Translations under genes and position numbers: made by a program | DNA from: Entomortierella parvispora | Taxonomy: Eukaryota; Mortierellomycota; Mortierellomycetes; Mortierellales; Mortierellaceae | NCBI GenBank assembly: GCA_963573315.1 | Contig: OY752140.1 | Span: forward strand, 2,666,001 to 2,730,000 | Length of the DNA: 64,000 bases | Reading direction: 5' to 3' | Shown here: positions 1-11,200 of the stretch, piece after piece | Layout: each line of letters opens with the position of its first letter | Position numbering within the stretch: the stretch's first letter is position 1 | Notes under the pieces: model-generated | The model's input: the letters and a program-made list of their open reading frames with translations, nothing else | Databases searched by the model: none | Told to the model about the DNA's origin: nothing

Positions 1-2129
1 ATACTTGACCCGAGGACAAGGCTTTCCGAGCTGTTTCCCGAGAGTCCTGATGAAAGCACATTCATTGTTATCGAACGGCCCAAAGGTATGTTTGTTGTTT
101 ACCCAGACTGGATGGCAGCACACCATTTACTCAGGCGCTGGGACAGAGAAGAAAAGATCCTTCATGGCCCATGCCCTGTAACAACACAAGGCTTTTTTGC
201 CGCTCTGATGGAATGGTTGCACATGTTGATGATTGATTGTCTTACACTGATGGAATAGGCTTGAAAAGACCCGTGGATGATGACAATGACTTTCAAGCTC
301 AAAAGCACTGGAAGCCCAACGCCACAGTCTACAAGGGGTTACGCCCTTATGTTTACTACTCGGACCAGACAGAGAATAACCAGCCCCTGGTAGACCTGAT
401 TACCAGGGGCCGTTTCCTACGACTCCATGGTCCCAGAGCTTCGGGAAAGTCTTCTCGCATGGTCGACGCCATGACTGAACTTCGAAAGAGCGGCCTTGAA
501 TGTATCGAGTACGTGGTGCTATAGATCCTGTGTCTTCGTGTATAATGATGCAACTCACATTAACCTTTTACTATAGGATTACGTTGGAATATGTCAAAGT
601 TTCGTCGGAGGAGAAGTTTTGGTTGTCGTTTGGAAAAGCCATGAAAAAGTTTGGCTACTCTACACCGATCCACTCCGACACGGATTTTTTGGAGGTCTTC
701 ACCCCCAATTCATCGGAGCCCTTGAGGCGTAATGTGGTCATCATCATTGATGAATTCGATAAACTCCTTGACGAAAATGCTGAGGATGCCTGCTCATCAT
801 TTCTGCAGATCATGCGCGGAATCAGGAACTCTGCAGATTCGAAAATTCTTTCTGTCGTTTGTATTGGCACTGCTGCCATCCTAGAGCTGAATCAGGCTGT
901 TCGAAATCTGTCGCCTTTCAACGTCAGCGACAACTTCCGAAACGGCGGTCTTACGATGAAGCAGATGAAAGAGCTCTTCACCGAGTTTGCCCAAGACCAT
1001 GAATTATCCATCGATGATGAGGTTATCGAAGATATGTTTGTGAAAACCGACGGGTATGTGAATATTGTCAACTTCATATGACTCTCCGATATACGTAGAA
1101 TCTAATCGCTATTCTGTTTACTCATATCGCAGACATGCAGGACTGGTCAATGTTTGCGGGTTGGCAATAGAAAACTATCTCCAGCTTCATCCTGACTGCG
1201 AGGGGATCCAGATGGACCTTTGGGGATCTGTTCAGAATAGGCTTCTCGCGTCTATGGGCAGTTATGCCACTTTCGACAGACTGTTGAAGGACTTGGGAAA
1301 GAGCACCGACGCCGTTTCGTTATATCGGGATCGATTTCTTGGGAAGCGCAGCGACGAGCAGGTGCTCGTTATTGACAAGGTCGAGAACGCGAAGTTCTTG
1401 GTGGCTCTCGGTATCCTAAAAGCAGCTCAAGACGGCTATTTCACTATTGCTTCTCCCATTATGGACTCTTTTGTTCGACAAAAGGTCATTCCAATGGCCT
1501 TTCCTCATGCTCCGACTACCACGATTCCATGGAAACCTGGTAGGCTGCTCGATATTCTCCGGGTCATCAAAGAGGCACTTCCATTCTTCGATCGCTCATT
1601 TATGGCGGATGTTTTTCGATGGTCATACAAGGTGGCACGCCAGATCATGGTGCGGGGGAGTCTCAACACAATGGTGCCTCGCAAGAGTGTATATGAAGGA
1701 GAGTTGCTGAGAATTCTGTCGACCTGGTTTTCTGCCGAAACCTCGGTTACGAACCAGTACCACATCATGGGTGTCGGCCGATCCCACTACTTCTGCGATA
1801 TGTTTCTTGATCCAAGAGAAAACCCCATCCCAGTCGAGCTGATGGCGAACGGGACAACGGCGGAGTTCAAAGATCATGTCAACAAAATTATCCTGTACAA
1901 GAAGGTGCTTGGAGCAAACGAGGCTTGGCTGATAAACTTTACCATGGAGGACAACTACTCCCAGCACGCGAAATGGCCTACTGAGGAGGAGCTGAGAGGT
2001 GGACACTCGGTTGTTCATGTCTGTCACAATCGAGACTTTTCGAAGGTCCAATTGCTCGCCAAATTCAACAGTTCAAGTGGCGAGATTGTGGAAGAACAAG
2101 CGGAGATGTTGAATGGTGTTTGGAACTAA
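1..2129 (+). CDS. Crinkler-type (CR) effector, copy 1, 5' end outside window
   Basis: Partial gene. Exons are 1-85 (end of exon 1), 259-508, 577-1053 and 1133-2129, stop TAA at 2127, giving 602 residues in the window. The first 28 residues are the end of a Crinkler N-terminal ubiquitin-like domain (LDPRTRLSELF...IERPK). A P-loop NTPase follows, with Walker A GPRASGKS in exon 2 and Walker B IIIDEFD at about 740-760 (Asp codon 749-751). The C-terminal third resembles the restriction-endonuclease-fold domain of CR effectors: a CDMFLD strand, then PVELMANGTTAEF and a conserved WLINFT strand near 1800-1950. The usual catalytic Lys of an ExK motif is not visible (ELM). Known CRN/CR proteins are secreted or host-directed effectors, or inter-organism conflict proteins, with nuclease-like C-termini; activity here is inferred. 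All three introns match copy 2 in position and phase. Confidence 0.85.
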
Positions 2130-2600
2130 GGTAGTACCAGATGTCAGTGTTAAACTTAGCAAGAGTTGAACCATGCTAGTTATTGCCATCGTTGTTTTTT
2201 CAGTCTCGACTTTCGTTCTTATCCTCGTTCACTTGTAGCAATGAGAAATCCTGGGCGACCTTATAGCGATGCCCCTCCTCAAGAATGGATTCAGTCCATC
2301 TGTTCCAACCCATGTAGTGGCAGGTAGTTGGAGTTAGCAAAATAAAAAAATCCCAATTTGGTTGGGTTGTTTCGTGAAGACTTTTGGTTTGTCTTTGCGA
2401 AGACTTTTTTGCTGTGACATAGCACTATGTAAGAAAGGCAGCTTTAAACACTCTTCATTCCTCGCATTTCTTCGCCCCTCATTTCTCCTTACTCCTCTTC
2501 ATCTGCCTCGTCCACAAACCCCATTCCATTTTCCCTCAGTTCCCTGTCAGGATCAACCTCATTAGCTAGTATTGCTATCGTCAGTGCCTATTGATCCCTC
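2130..2600. other. Duplicated 3' flank of CRN copy 1 and spacer
   Basis: No gene seen. The first ~190 bases align with the 3' flank of copy 2 (7197-7375), so the duplication extends beyond the coding region. A possible poly(A) signal AATAAA lies at 2341-2346. From about 2440 the sequence is C/T-rich, leading into the recombinase relic. Confidence 0.6.
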
Positions 2601-2789
2601 TTGAGCTCCTACCCAGACACTTCTCTTTCAACAAATATGGCGATGGTGGAGAAAAAACGAGGAAGTGGATGCGTCCCAGACGCGTTACATGTCCCGGCCC
2701 TGCAACGTCGAGAAGATGTCTTGAGTCTAGGTGAGGCAGATGCTGTGGCGTCCAAGTTCATACCTGCCGCTACACAAAATTGACTACAT

Positions 2790-4092
2790 GAAAGAGATGG
2801 CTCGAAGCCCATATCCGCAAGATTCAACCGGAGGACCTTATCTTCCCCAGTCTTGATAGCAAAGGCAATCCAAAATTGTGGGAAGAGCTGACACTGCCTC
2901 GTGTTCATGGATACCTGGTTCTAGGATATCTGTAGGTACGTTCACCGCCAATATGGATCCGTTTACCAGGCATGGAATGTTTACGACTCACTGCTTTCGC
3001 AGAGGTGGCGCCCAACATCGATTCATGTTCGCCAAGGAAATGTGGATCCCAAAGGCCATCACGTGGTGGGGAGGATGGTCGTAAGGGATAAGAGCAGGAA
3101 CAACAATTATGAGATACCTGCTAGATGAGTTTGCGCGATACGAAACAGGATACAGTAATATGCTTTCGGCGGACAGAGACGATAGCAGATACACTCTCTT
3201 CATGGGGGAAAGAGGAGGCAGCTCAGGAGTCGCATCAAGGATCCTGGATAAGGAGATGCAATCATTGAGGCTGTTCGTGTCCAGGTCATTCGATGAAGGG
3301 TTCAAAACATTGGAGTGGGAGATCTCTGGAGAAACGGTTCACACGCTGGCACTTCTTATAGCCAAGCAGCTCATTGCCAAGATGAGCGGCCCTTTTAGTC
3401 GCCTATCCACAGCAACAATTCAGATGACGGATCAATCACCAATCCCCCTACAGAAGCAGCGCGACCAAGGATACGACCACCTTCCAGAATCCAAGGTCAT
3501 CTTATCGGGTCTTACACCAGCACCAGAGGATTCTTAACATGAACAGCCTGCAGCGCCCAAGATCCCCGATTAGAATATTGGCGCGATGATGCTAAGAAGT
3601 AAAGGTATGGTGAGTCGAGTAAGAACCTTCCTTTTAACATTCCTCTTGCCGAGTGGACTGCAAAGATGAGGAAAACGGACCCGGCAAGGTACTCTTAATG
3701 AAAAAGATCATCGGAAAAGAATTCAAGCGCTTCAGCCACAGTGAGAAGAATATAATTACAGAGTATGGGTCATATATGAGCACAGTCAAGAATCTATTGC
3801 GTTGTATCCGTGAGAAGACTGCGGCGAGGAAAAAAATGGGGGATGGAAATAAGGAGCGTGAGGAACGGCAAAATAGGAAAGAGGCGTTAGAACTGGCTGC
3901 CTTGACGTGGATTGAGCTAGCCTGGATTTTGACCTCACTCAAGACGAAGGGCAGAAGGGGAAAGAGCGACAGGATGAACAGGAAGAGGCGGCAGAAGAAC
4001 AGGCAGAAAAAAAACAAATGCAAGAATATCAACGGAAAAAAGAAGAGAAGGAACAGGAGCTATAGGAGGAAGAGGAGGAAGAGGAGGAAGAG
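2790..4092 (+). pseudogene. Decayed tyrosine-recombinase (Crypton/DIRS-like) element
   Basis: Several same-strand fragments form a broken recombinase. At 2794-2930 one frame gives an open stretch with PEDLIFPSLDSKG and LPRVHGYLVLGYL, then a stop. At about 2938-3081, in a second frame, FTTHCFRRGGAQHR carries the H-x-x-R catalytic signature, followed by WWGGWS and an in-frame TAA at 3082-3084. The same frame resumes with MRYLLDEF (3109 on), which contains the candidate nucleophilic Tyr, and stays open to a stop at 3535-3537. A third fragment at 3640-3695 has AEWTAKMRKTDPARY, a stop, then a frame change into KKIIGKEFKRFSHSEKN and a basic tail. At least two stops and two frameshifts are needed, so it is not functional. 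I see no terminal repeats, so the element limits are unknown. The superfamily is assigned from the HxxR...W...Y order, not from a search. Confidence 0.6.
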
Positions 4093-4370
4093 CCATTGAT
4101 CCGCTGTCGCCCCACTAATGACCTCTACAAGGAAAGGAAGGTAACCGTAGTGGAGAAAGTTATGAAGCGGGAGGAGAAAGAACATGAAGTGGAGAACCAA
4201 GAACAGGAACAAAATCAAGAACACGAAAAGGAATAGGATCAAAAACAGTGACTAGAACAAGAAAAGGGGCAGGGACAGGAGCAAGAGCAAGAACAGAAAG
4301 AACAAGGTAAAGAGAAGGAAGAGAGGAATACGAGAGTAGAGAAACGAAGGCCCTCGAAAGGACACATAAA
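3950..4370 (+). repeat. Purine-rich low-complexity tract
   Basis: The + strand is almost entirely A/G, with imperfect GAGGAA and GGARCAAGA repeats (for example 4064-4092 and 4255-4320). It encodes only Lys/Arg/Glu-rich shadow frames. It follows the recombinase relic and fills most of the space before CRN copy 2. I see no gene between 4093 and 4829. Confidence 0.6.
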
Positions 4371-4829
4371 AAAAAATGCCCAACACGAGATCATCTTCCA
4401 CGCAAAATCGGCAAGCTTACGCAAAAAAGACACAAGTTTCAATGTGAAACGCGTTGAAGTCTCTAGCTGAAGAAGGAACCACAATTCAGCCCAATATCCC
4501 TTTGACACCTTGCTACCAAATAATAATCTTTTACTACACCGCTACTCTTGTCTTTACTACATCACTGCTCTTGTTTTTGTCATTGTCATTGTCATTGCCC
4601 AGAAAAGAACCTTGAGAACTCAAATGTGATTGCTATTGAGGATACTTGTAGGACATAGCATACAATCCAGCGAGCAAGCTGTGGGTGTCATCGCGTACAA
4701 ATGTGTTTGTCACCAGTTTGTGACTGCTCTCTGTTTTCACGTTTTCGCGTCACCATCAACAAAGATTCTCTGCACACAACGTTTCTCCCTTCATACACCC
4801 CACGTTTCGCCATCAAAAGCGAAAGCGAC

Positions 4830-7196
4830 ATGGCTGCAACCACACTCACCCTCCTCTGTCTTATCAGCGGCGAGATCGCATTAAAGACGTTCCCTATTGA
4901 GATATCGTCTGACAAGAGAGTCGGCGCACTCAAGAATGCCATCGTATCACAGGACCTGGATGCGCTCAAGCAGATGGAGACTAGAAACTTGGTTCTCTGG
5001 CGGGTCACAATCCCCATCGAGGAGAAGGGCGTCGTTACGCTCGATGGTCTGGACGACAAGACGATGCTGGACCCGAGGACAAGGCTTTCCGAGCTGTTTG
5101 CCGAGAGTCCCGATGAAAACACAGTCATTTTTATCGAACGGCCCAAAGGTATGTTTGTTGTTTTACCCAGACTGGGTGGCAGAACAATGTTTACCCAGGT
5201 GCTTCAACAGAGAAGAAAAGACCCTTCATGGCCCATGCCTTGGAACAACACAAGGGTTAAAGCCTTTCTGCGGTTCTGATGAAATAGTTGCACATTCTGA
5301 CGATTGCTTGTCTTACACTGATGGAATAGGCTTGAAAAGACCCTTGGAAGATGATCATGATGACTACCGGGTGCAAAAGCACTGGAAGCCCAACGCCACC
5401 GTTCACAGTAGAATACGCCCTTACGTTTACTACTCGGATCAGACAGAGAATAACCGACCCCTGGTAGACTTGATTACCAGGGGCAGTTTCATACGACTCC
5501 ATGGTCCCAGAGCATCGGGAAAATCCTCTCGCATGGTCGACGCCAAGACTGAACTTCGAATGAGAGGCCTTGAATGTATCGAGTACGTGGTGCTATAGAT
5601 CCAGTGTCTTCGTGTATAATATGCGACTCACCTAAACCTTTTACTATAGGATCACGTTGGAATTTGCCAGAGTTTCGTCGGAAGAGGAGCTTTGGTTGTC
5701 GTTTGGAAATGCGATCAAAAGGAGTGGCTACTCTTCACAGATCCAATCCAAGATGGATTTTCTGAACGTCTTCCGCTCCTATTCACGCGAGCCCTTGAGG
5801 CGTAATGTGGTCCTCATCATCCATGAACTCGATGTACTCGTTGGTGAAATGGCTGAGGATGCCTGCTCATCATTTCTGCAGATCATGCGCGGAATCAGGA
5901 ACTCTGCAGATTCGAAAATTCTTTCTGTCGTTTGTATTGGCACTGCTGCCATCCTAGAGCTGAATCAGACTGTTCAAAGTCGGTCGCCTTTCATCACTGG
6001 CGAAAACTTCCGAAACGGCGGTCTTACGATGAAGCAGATGAAGGAGCTCTACATCGAGTTTGCTGAAGACCATGGATTATCCATCGATGATGAGGTTATC
6101 GAAGATGTGTTTGTGAAAACCGACGGGTAAGTGAGGATTGTCAAATTCGTAGGACTCTCCGATATACGTAGAATCTAATCACTGTTCTGTTTGTTCATAT
6201 CACAGACATGCAGGACTGGTCAATGTTTGCGGGTTGGCAATGGAAAACTATATCCAGTCTCATCCCAGCTGTGAAGGTATCCAGATGGGTCTCTGGGGAT
6301 CTGCTCAGAATAATCTTCTCCAGTCTATGCTCAGCTACGCCACTTTTGACAGACTCTTGAAGGACTTGAGTACGAGCATTGACGCCGTATCGTTATATCG
6401 AAGTCGATTTCTTGGGAACCGCAGCGACGAGCGGGTGCGCGTCATTGACGAAGTCGAGAATGCGAAGTTCTTGGTGGCTCTCGGTGTCCTAAAAGCAGCG
6501 CAAGACGGCTATTTCACTATTGCTTCTCCCGTTATGGACTCTTTTGTTCGACAAAAGGTCATTCCAAAGGCCTTTCCCCATGCGCCGACTATCCAGATTC
6601 CACAGAAATCCGATGACTTGCTCGATATCTTCCGGATCATCAAAGAGGCACTTCCATTCTTCGATCGCTCATTTATGGCGAATGTTGCTGAATGGTCATA
6701 CAAGGTGGCGCGCCATATCATGGTGCGGGGAAGTCTCAACAGAAAGGTACCTCGCGAGAGTGTATATGAAGGAGAGTTGTGGAAAATTCTGTCGAACTGG
6801 CTTTCCGCTGAATTGCAAGTTATGAACCAGTACCATATCATGGGTGCCGGCCGATCCCACTACTATTGCGATATTGTTGTTGATCCAAGCCCCATTCCAG
6901 TCGAGCTGATGGCGAACGGGACAACGGCGGAGTTCGAAGATCATGTCGACAAAATTATCCTGTACAAGAAGTTGCTTGGAGCAAACGAGGCTTGGCTGGT
7001 AAATTTTACCATGGAGGACAACTACCCCCAGCACGCGAAATGGCCTACGGAGGAGGAGCTGAGAGGAGGACACTCGGTTATTCATGTCTGTCACAATCAG
7101 GACTGTTCGAAGGTCCAACTGCTCGCCAAATTCAACAGTTCAAGTGGCGAGATTGTGGAAGAACAAGCGGAGATGTTGAATGGTGTTTGGAACTAA
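4830..7196 (+). CDS. Crinkler-type (CR) effector, copy 2, complete
   Basis: Exons 4830-5148, 5330-5582, 5650-6126 and 6206-7196 join in frame to 679 residues. Start ATG 4830 gives MAATTLTLLCLISGE, the expected Crinkler N-terminal opening, with LLCLI in place of the oomycete LxLFLAK region. Residues 1-107 are the ubiquitin-like Crinkler header ending in IERPKG. The NTPase has Walker A GPRASGKS at residues 165-172, but Walker B reads IIHELD: the acidic residue is His249 (codon 5822-5824), where copy 1 has Asp. The C-terminal endonuclease-fold domain (about 560-680) keeps CDIVVD, PVELMANG and WLVNFT. No classical signal peptide is apparent. The frame has no internal damage, so the gene is probably expressed, but NTP hydrolysis is doubtful. 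Two alternative donors exist at the end of exon 2; GTACGT at 5583 is the one that keeps phase. Confidence 0.88.
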
Positions 7197-8205
7197 GGTA
7201 GTACCAGATGTCAGTGTTGAACCCAGCAAGACTTGAACCATGCCCGTCATTGCCATTGTTTTTTTTTCCTTTTTTCACTTTCGACTTTCGTTCTTTTCCT
7301 CGTTCACTTGCAGCAACAAAAAATCTTTAGCGACCTTAAAGCGATGCCCGTCCTCAAGAACCGGGTTCAGTCCATACTGTTCCGACTCATGTGGTTGCGC
7401 CAAGAAGTTCAGGGTTGTACCGGGTTGTGGCCAATTGATTGCTGTGATAGTAGTAGGACCCTCGCTGAAGTTCAAACTCATCATCTGCAAGATACGTAGG
7501 ATGGTGGGTTCAGAGTTGCTTTAGTTGGTAATAAAAAAAAGTGCGTCCACACCCTAAATATCGCTTCGATGTAATCGAGGATTGTTTTGGAAAACAACGT
7601 CCAGTCTCCTCTTGAATCTGAACTTGGTAATCGCCTGGTCCTCGCTGTGGACACCGTCACCTGCCTTCCTTCCGGCAACATTAGAGTAGGCTGCCATGGT
7701 ATTCTTCCACTTCACTCAATGAAAGTCGAGTTGATCAGACTCGTCTTGATGTACCATGATCGTACCACAGATTATTGTAGTTGTAAAAAGCCTTCTAATC
7801 CATGTATTTTAACTCATTTTTATTTTATTTCGAGAAAATAATCCAATAACGCAGGAATTTGTTGGACTGCCGTTTCGGTTCAACCACGTCGCGGCCAGTC
7901 TTTGCTTTGCCGCCTTGGCAACCAACCAACGGCTGTTCCTTCTTCCTGTTCTGGTCCTGCCCTTCATCAATTGTCGTCATCATCTCTCATTTCAAAAAGA
8001 GTCCTTTCCCGCCTCTTTATCTCATTTTCTCTTCCTCTCATTCACTCGCTCTTTCTTTCTTTCTCCTTCTCGCTCACGACACGCGCAACCCAGCTGCAGG
8101 CAGGCAAAGAGTGTCAGAGGGCGACCACAGCCACACACAGCTTTTTTTTTATTTTTTGTCCACCAACCTGTACATCTATCTGCACACCCCTCCATTGGTC
8201 CCTCA
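7197..8205. other. CRN2 3' flank and NEO1 promoter/5' UTR
   Basis: 7197-7375 repeats the flank found after CRN copy 1. AATAAA occurs at 7530-7535. From about 7980 to 8200 the + strand is strongly C/T-rich (CTCTTTCTTTCTTTCTCC-type runs), typical of a fungal 5' leader, and precedes the NEO1 start. I see no gene here. An in-frame ATG at 7915 exists but would add translated UTR-like sequence. Confidence 0.5.
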
Positions 8206-11200
8206 ATGTCAAAGGGCAAAGAGTCATTTGCGTTGCACCCCATCCTCCAGTCCTCTTCTTCTCCTTCCCCTTCCAGTCGCACCAACAGCCCTCGTCCCCG
8301 CACACAATCCTCTTATCGCTCACCGCCCCTCCACACCCAAGAGAGCGACAGCGATCACGACGACGAAACCGCCCCCTTTGGTCCAGGGTTCACTCCAACG
8401 ACATCCACTCCGTCATCCGTCGTCAATAACAACAATACCCAGCAAGGCAAGGGATCGCGTACAACCTCACCCACCATGGCATTAGGACTAGGCGGCAAGG
8501 GCCTAGGAGCAGTGAATTTGGGTGGCAACAGCAGCAGCAGCACGAGCCATGGATACCGCCATTCAAAGTACCGCTACTCGGACGAAGAGGACGAAGACGA
8601 AGAACCATTGCTGCTTCACAGTAGCACCTCGTTCGGGGGCAGCAGTTCTGGTTCAGGATCGACGCATGGCAACGGCAGCAATGGACAACAGGTAAAGAGA
8701 ATGTTCTACTGCTGTGCCTTTTTTTTTTTTTTTTTTTTTTTTGGCATATGACAATGGGACATATTGGACTGGCAGGCTAGAACAGAGACAAGGAGGAATC
8801 AAGGGCACCATGACGAAGGGCAGACGACGACGGTTACGGTTACAGACAGTAGTGGCATGGAAAGAGATGGACATTCGAACAATGCAAAAGAAGAGAGAGG
8901 CAACAACAGCAGCAACGACAGAGGGAAGAGATCGCGCAGGGGTCATCGCGGGGTAAACGATTCGACGCAATGCATCCAGGGGAGGGTGATCAAGAGACGG
9001 CCAAAAGAGCGTGGATATTCCAATCGCGGCCAAACGCGTCGATGCTGCCTCCTTACGTTATGTGTTGTTGGCCAATATGTCGGCGACGATAGCGAGGAGG
9101 ATGACCAGCAGGCCCTGGGCTGGTCGACTGCATTCTCATTCATCCTTGCTTGGCGCATTGTCTTTCTCTTTTTGCCGTATATGTCCTGTTTCTGCTTGGC
9201 TGCATCCATCCCTTTCGCCATTCTCTTCCTGTCGTCCATCGAGGATACTGAACGAGTTTCCTCCTCCTACTACTCTACCACGACGGTTTTCCTCGAATAG
9301 AGCAAAGGTCCAAACAGACAACGACTCTCGGCTATCATGGATGATCTCAAACCTGCAAAGGACTCCAAGGCTGCAAAATCAAGGACGATCGACTTTCATG
9401 CTTCATGTAGGCGTCATCAATCTCAATGAAAAGTCATGCACCGCATTGCTGGAAGAAAGGGCGTGCCATGCTAACGATGCGCACCATATCTTTTTGTCGA
9501 TTTTCATCCTGCTGATCAGCCAAGGAAAAAAAGAGATATCCGCCTAATGTCACGCGCAACACAAAGTACAGCATCTTCAGTTTCTTGCCCATCGTGCTAT
9601 GGGAACAGGTACGTCATTGGAGTCAGTATGTGCAGCAATGGTGTACCAGATCGAAAGCGTGGAACTAACAGGTCTCTCTTTTGACGAATTTAGTTCAAGT
9701 TCTTCTTGAACTTGTATTTCCTGCTAGTAGCACTCTCGCAGTTTGTGCCTGCCTTGAAGATTGGTATGCAAACACACATTGCTTGGATTTAATTCTCAGT
9801 ATTCGCTCTCGCCACAGCCCGACGATCATTCCACTAATTCAATGGATGAACTTTTTTCAATTCATAGGCTATATCGTGACATATGTGGCACCACTCTGCT
9901 TTGTGCTGGCAGTGACGATAGGCAAAGAAGCCATCGACGACATGAAGAGATATCGCAGGGATCAGGAAGCCAACTCACAGCGGTACCGGATTCTTACACC
10001 ATCTGGATTCAAAATGATCCCCTCCTCGAAAATCAGAGTGGGTGACATGATTGTCGTCAACAAGAACCAAAATGTGCCTGCAGACATGGTCCTTCTTAGA
10101 ACAACAGAGGAATCGGGCGCATGTTTTATCAGGACTGATCAACTGGATGGAGAGACAGATTGGAAGCTTCGTCTGGCTGTTCCATCTTGCCAGGCCCTTC
10201 CTAGCGACGAGGCGCTGCTGGAGCTGAACGCATCCATCTACGCCGACTCGCCTCACAAGGATATCCACAGCTTTATTGGCAACTTTACAAAGGAAGGAGA
10301 TGGCCCAGTAAGTCAATTAATGCCTAAACCTACCTTTATCCAAATGGCCCCGCCGATCGATAGATTGAAATTAACGCATTGCTTTGCATAGGGTCAGCAC
10401 ATGGAGCCGCTCAGTGTCGACAACACCTTGTGGACAAATACAGTTGTTGCTTCAGGAAATGCTGTTGGGTTTGTTGTTTACACTGGTCGAGATACTCGCG
10501 CCGTGATGAACACAAACCATCCAAAGACAAAGATTGGGCTATTGGATTCAGAAGTTAACCGTCTCTCCAAGGTAAAAAACCTTTTCTTGAGTGCGAACAC
10601 TACGAAAATATGTGAGGCTATATCCTCTAACGACCAATATTACACTCGTAGATCCTCTGCGCCTTTACTCTCACGCTCTCTCTTTCCATGATTGCGCTCA
10701 ATGGATTCGAAGGATTGTGGTACATTTACCTGTTCCGGTTCTTGATTCTTTTCTCGTCCATCATTCCTATCTCTCTACGTGTCAACTTGGATATGGGCAA
10801 AACTGTTTATGGGTGGCAGATTATGAATGACAAGGAGATCCCCGGAACCATCGTCCGTACCAGTACTATACCTGAGGAGCTTGGGCGAATCGAGTATCTT
10901 CTTTCGGATAAGACTGGAACTTTGACCAAGAATGGTAACACTTTATGACGGCAAAGCATCGGGTCACTTTTTTGTATATAGAGAGAATTCTAATATTTTT
11001 TCTCTTTTCTCTTCTCTCTGTCAAAGATATGGAGCTGAAAAAGTTGCACATGGGAACGATGTCTTATAGCGTGGACACCATGGATGAGATTTCAACACAC
11101 CTTGACACCGCTTACTCTCAGCAATGTAGGACCCTACTCCATACATGGATTGCAGGTTGTTTTATTGTACTGGATAACAGGATATTAACATTGACCGCCC

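Noticed and set aside
7915..8205. Upstream in-frame ATG for NEO1
   Set aside because: The added 97 residues derive from C/T-rich leader sequence, while the 8206 start begins a normal soluble tail.
9011..9547. 178-codon ORF overlapping the NEO1 N-terminal exons
   Set aside because: It overlaps exons at 9301-9406 and 9520-9608, whose frames are fixed by NEO1 similarity.
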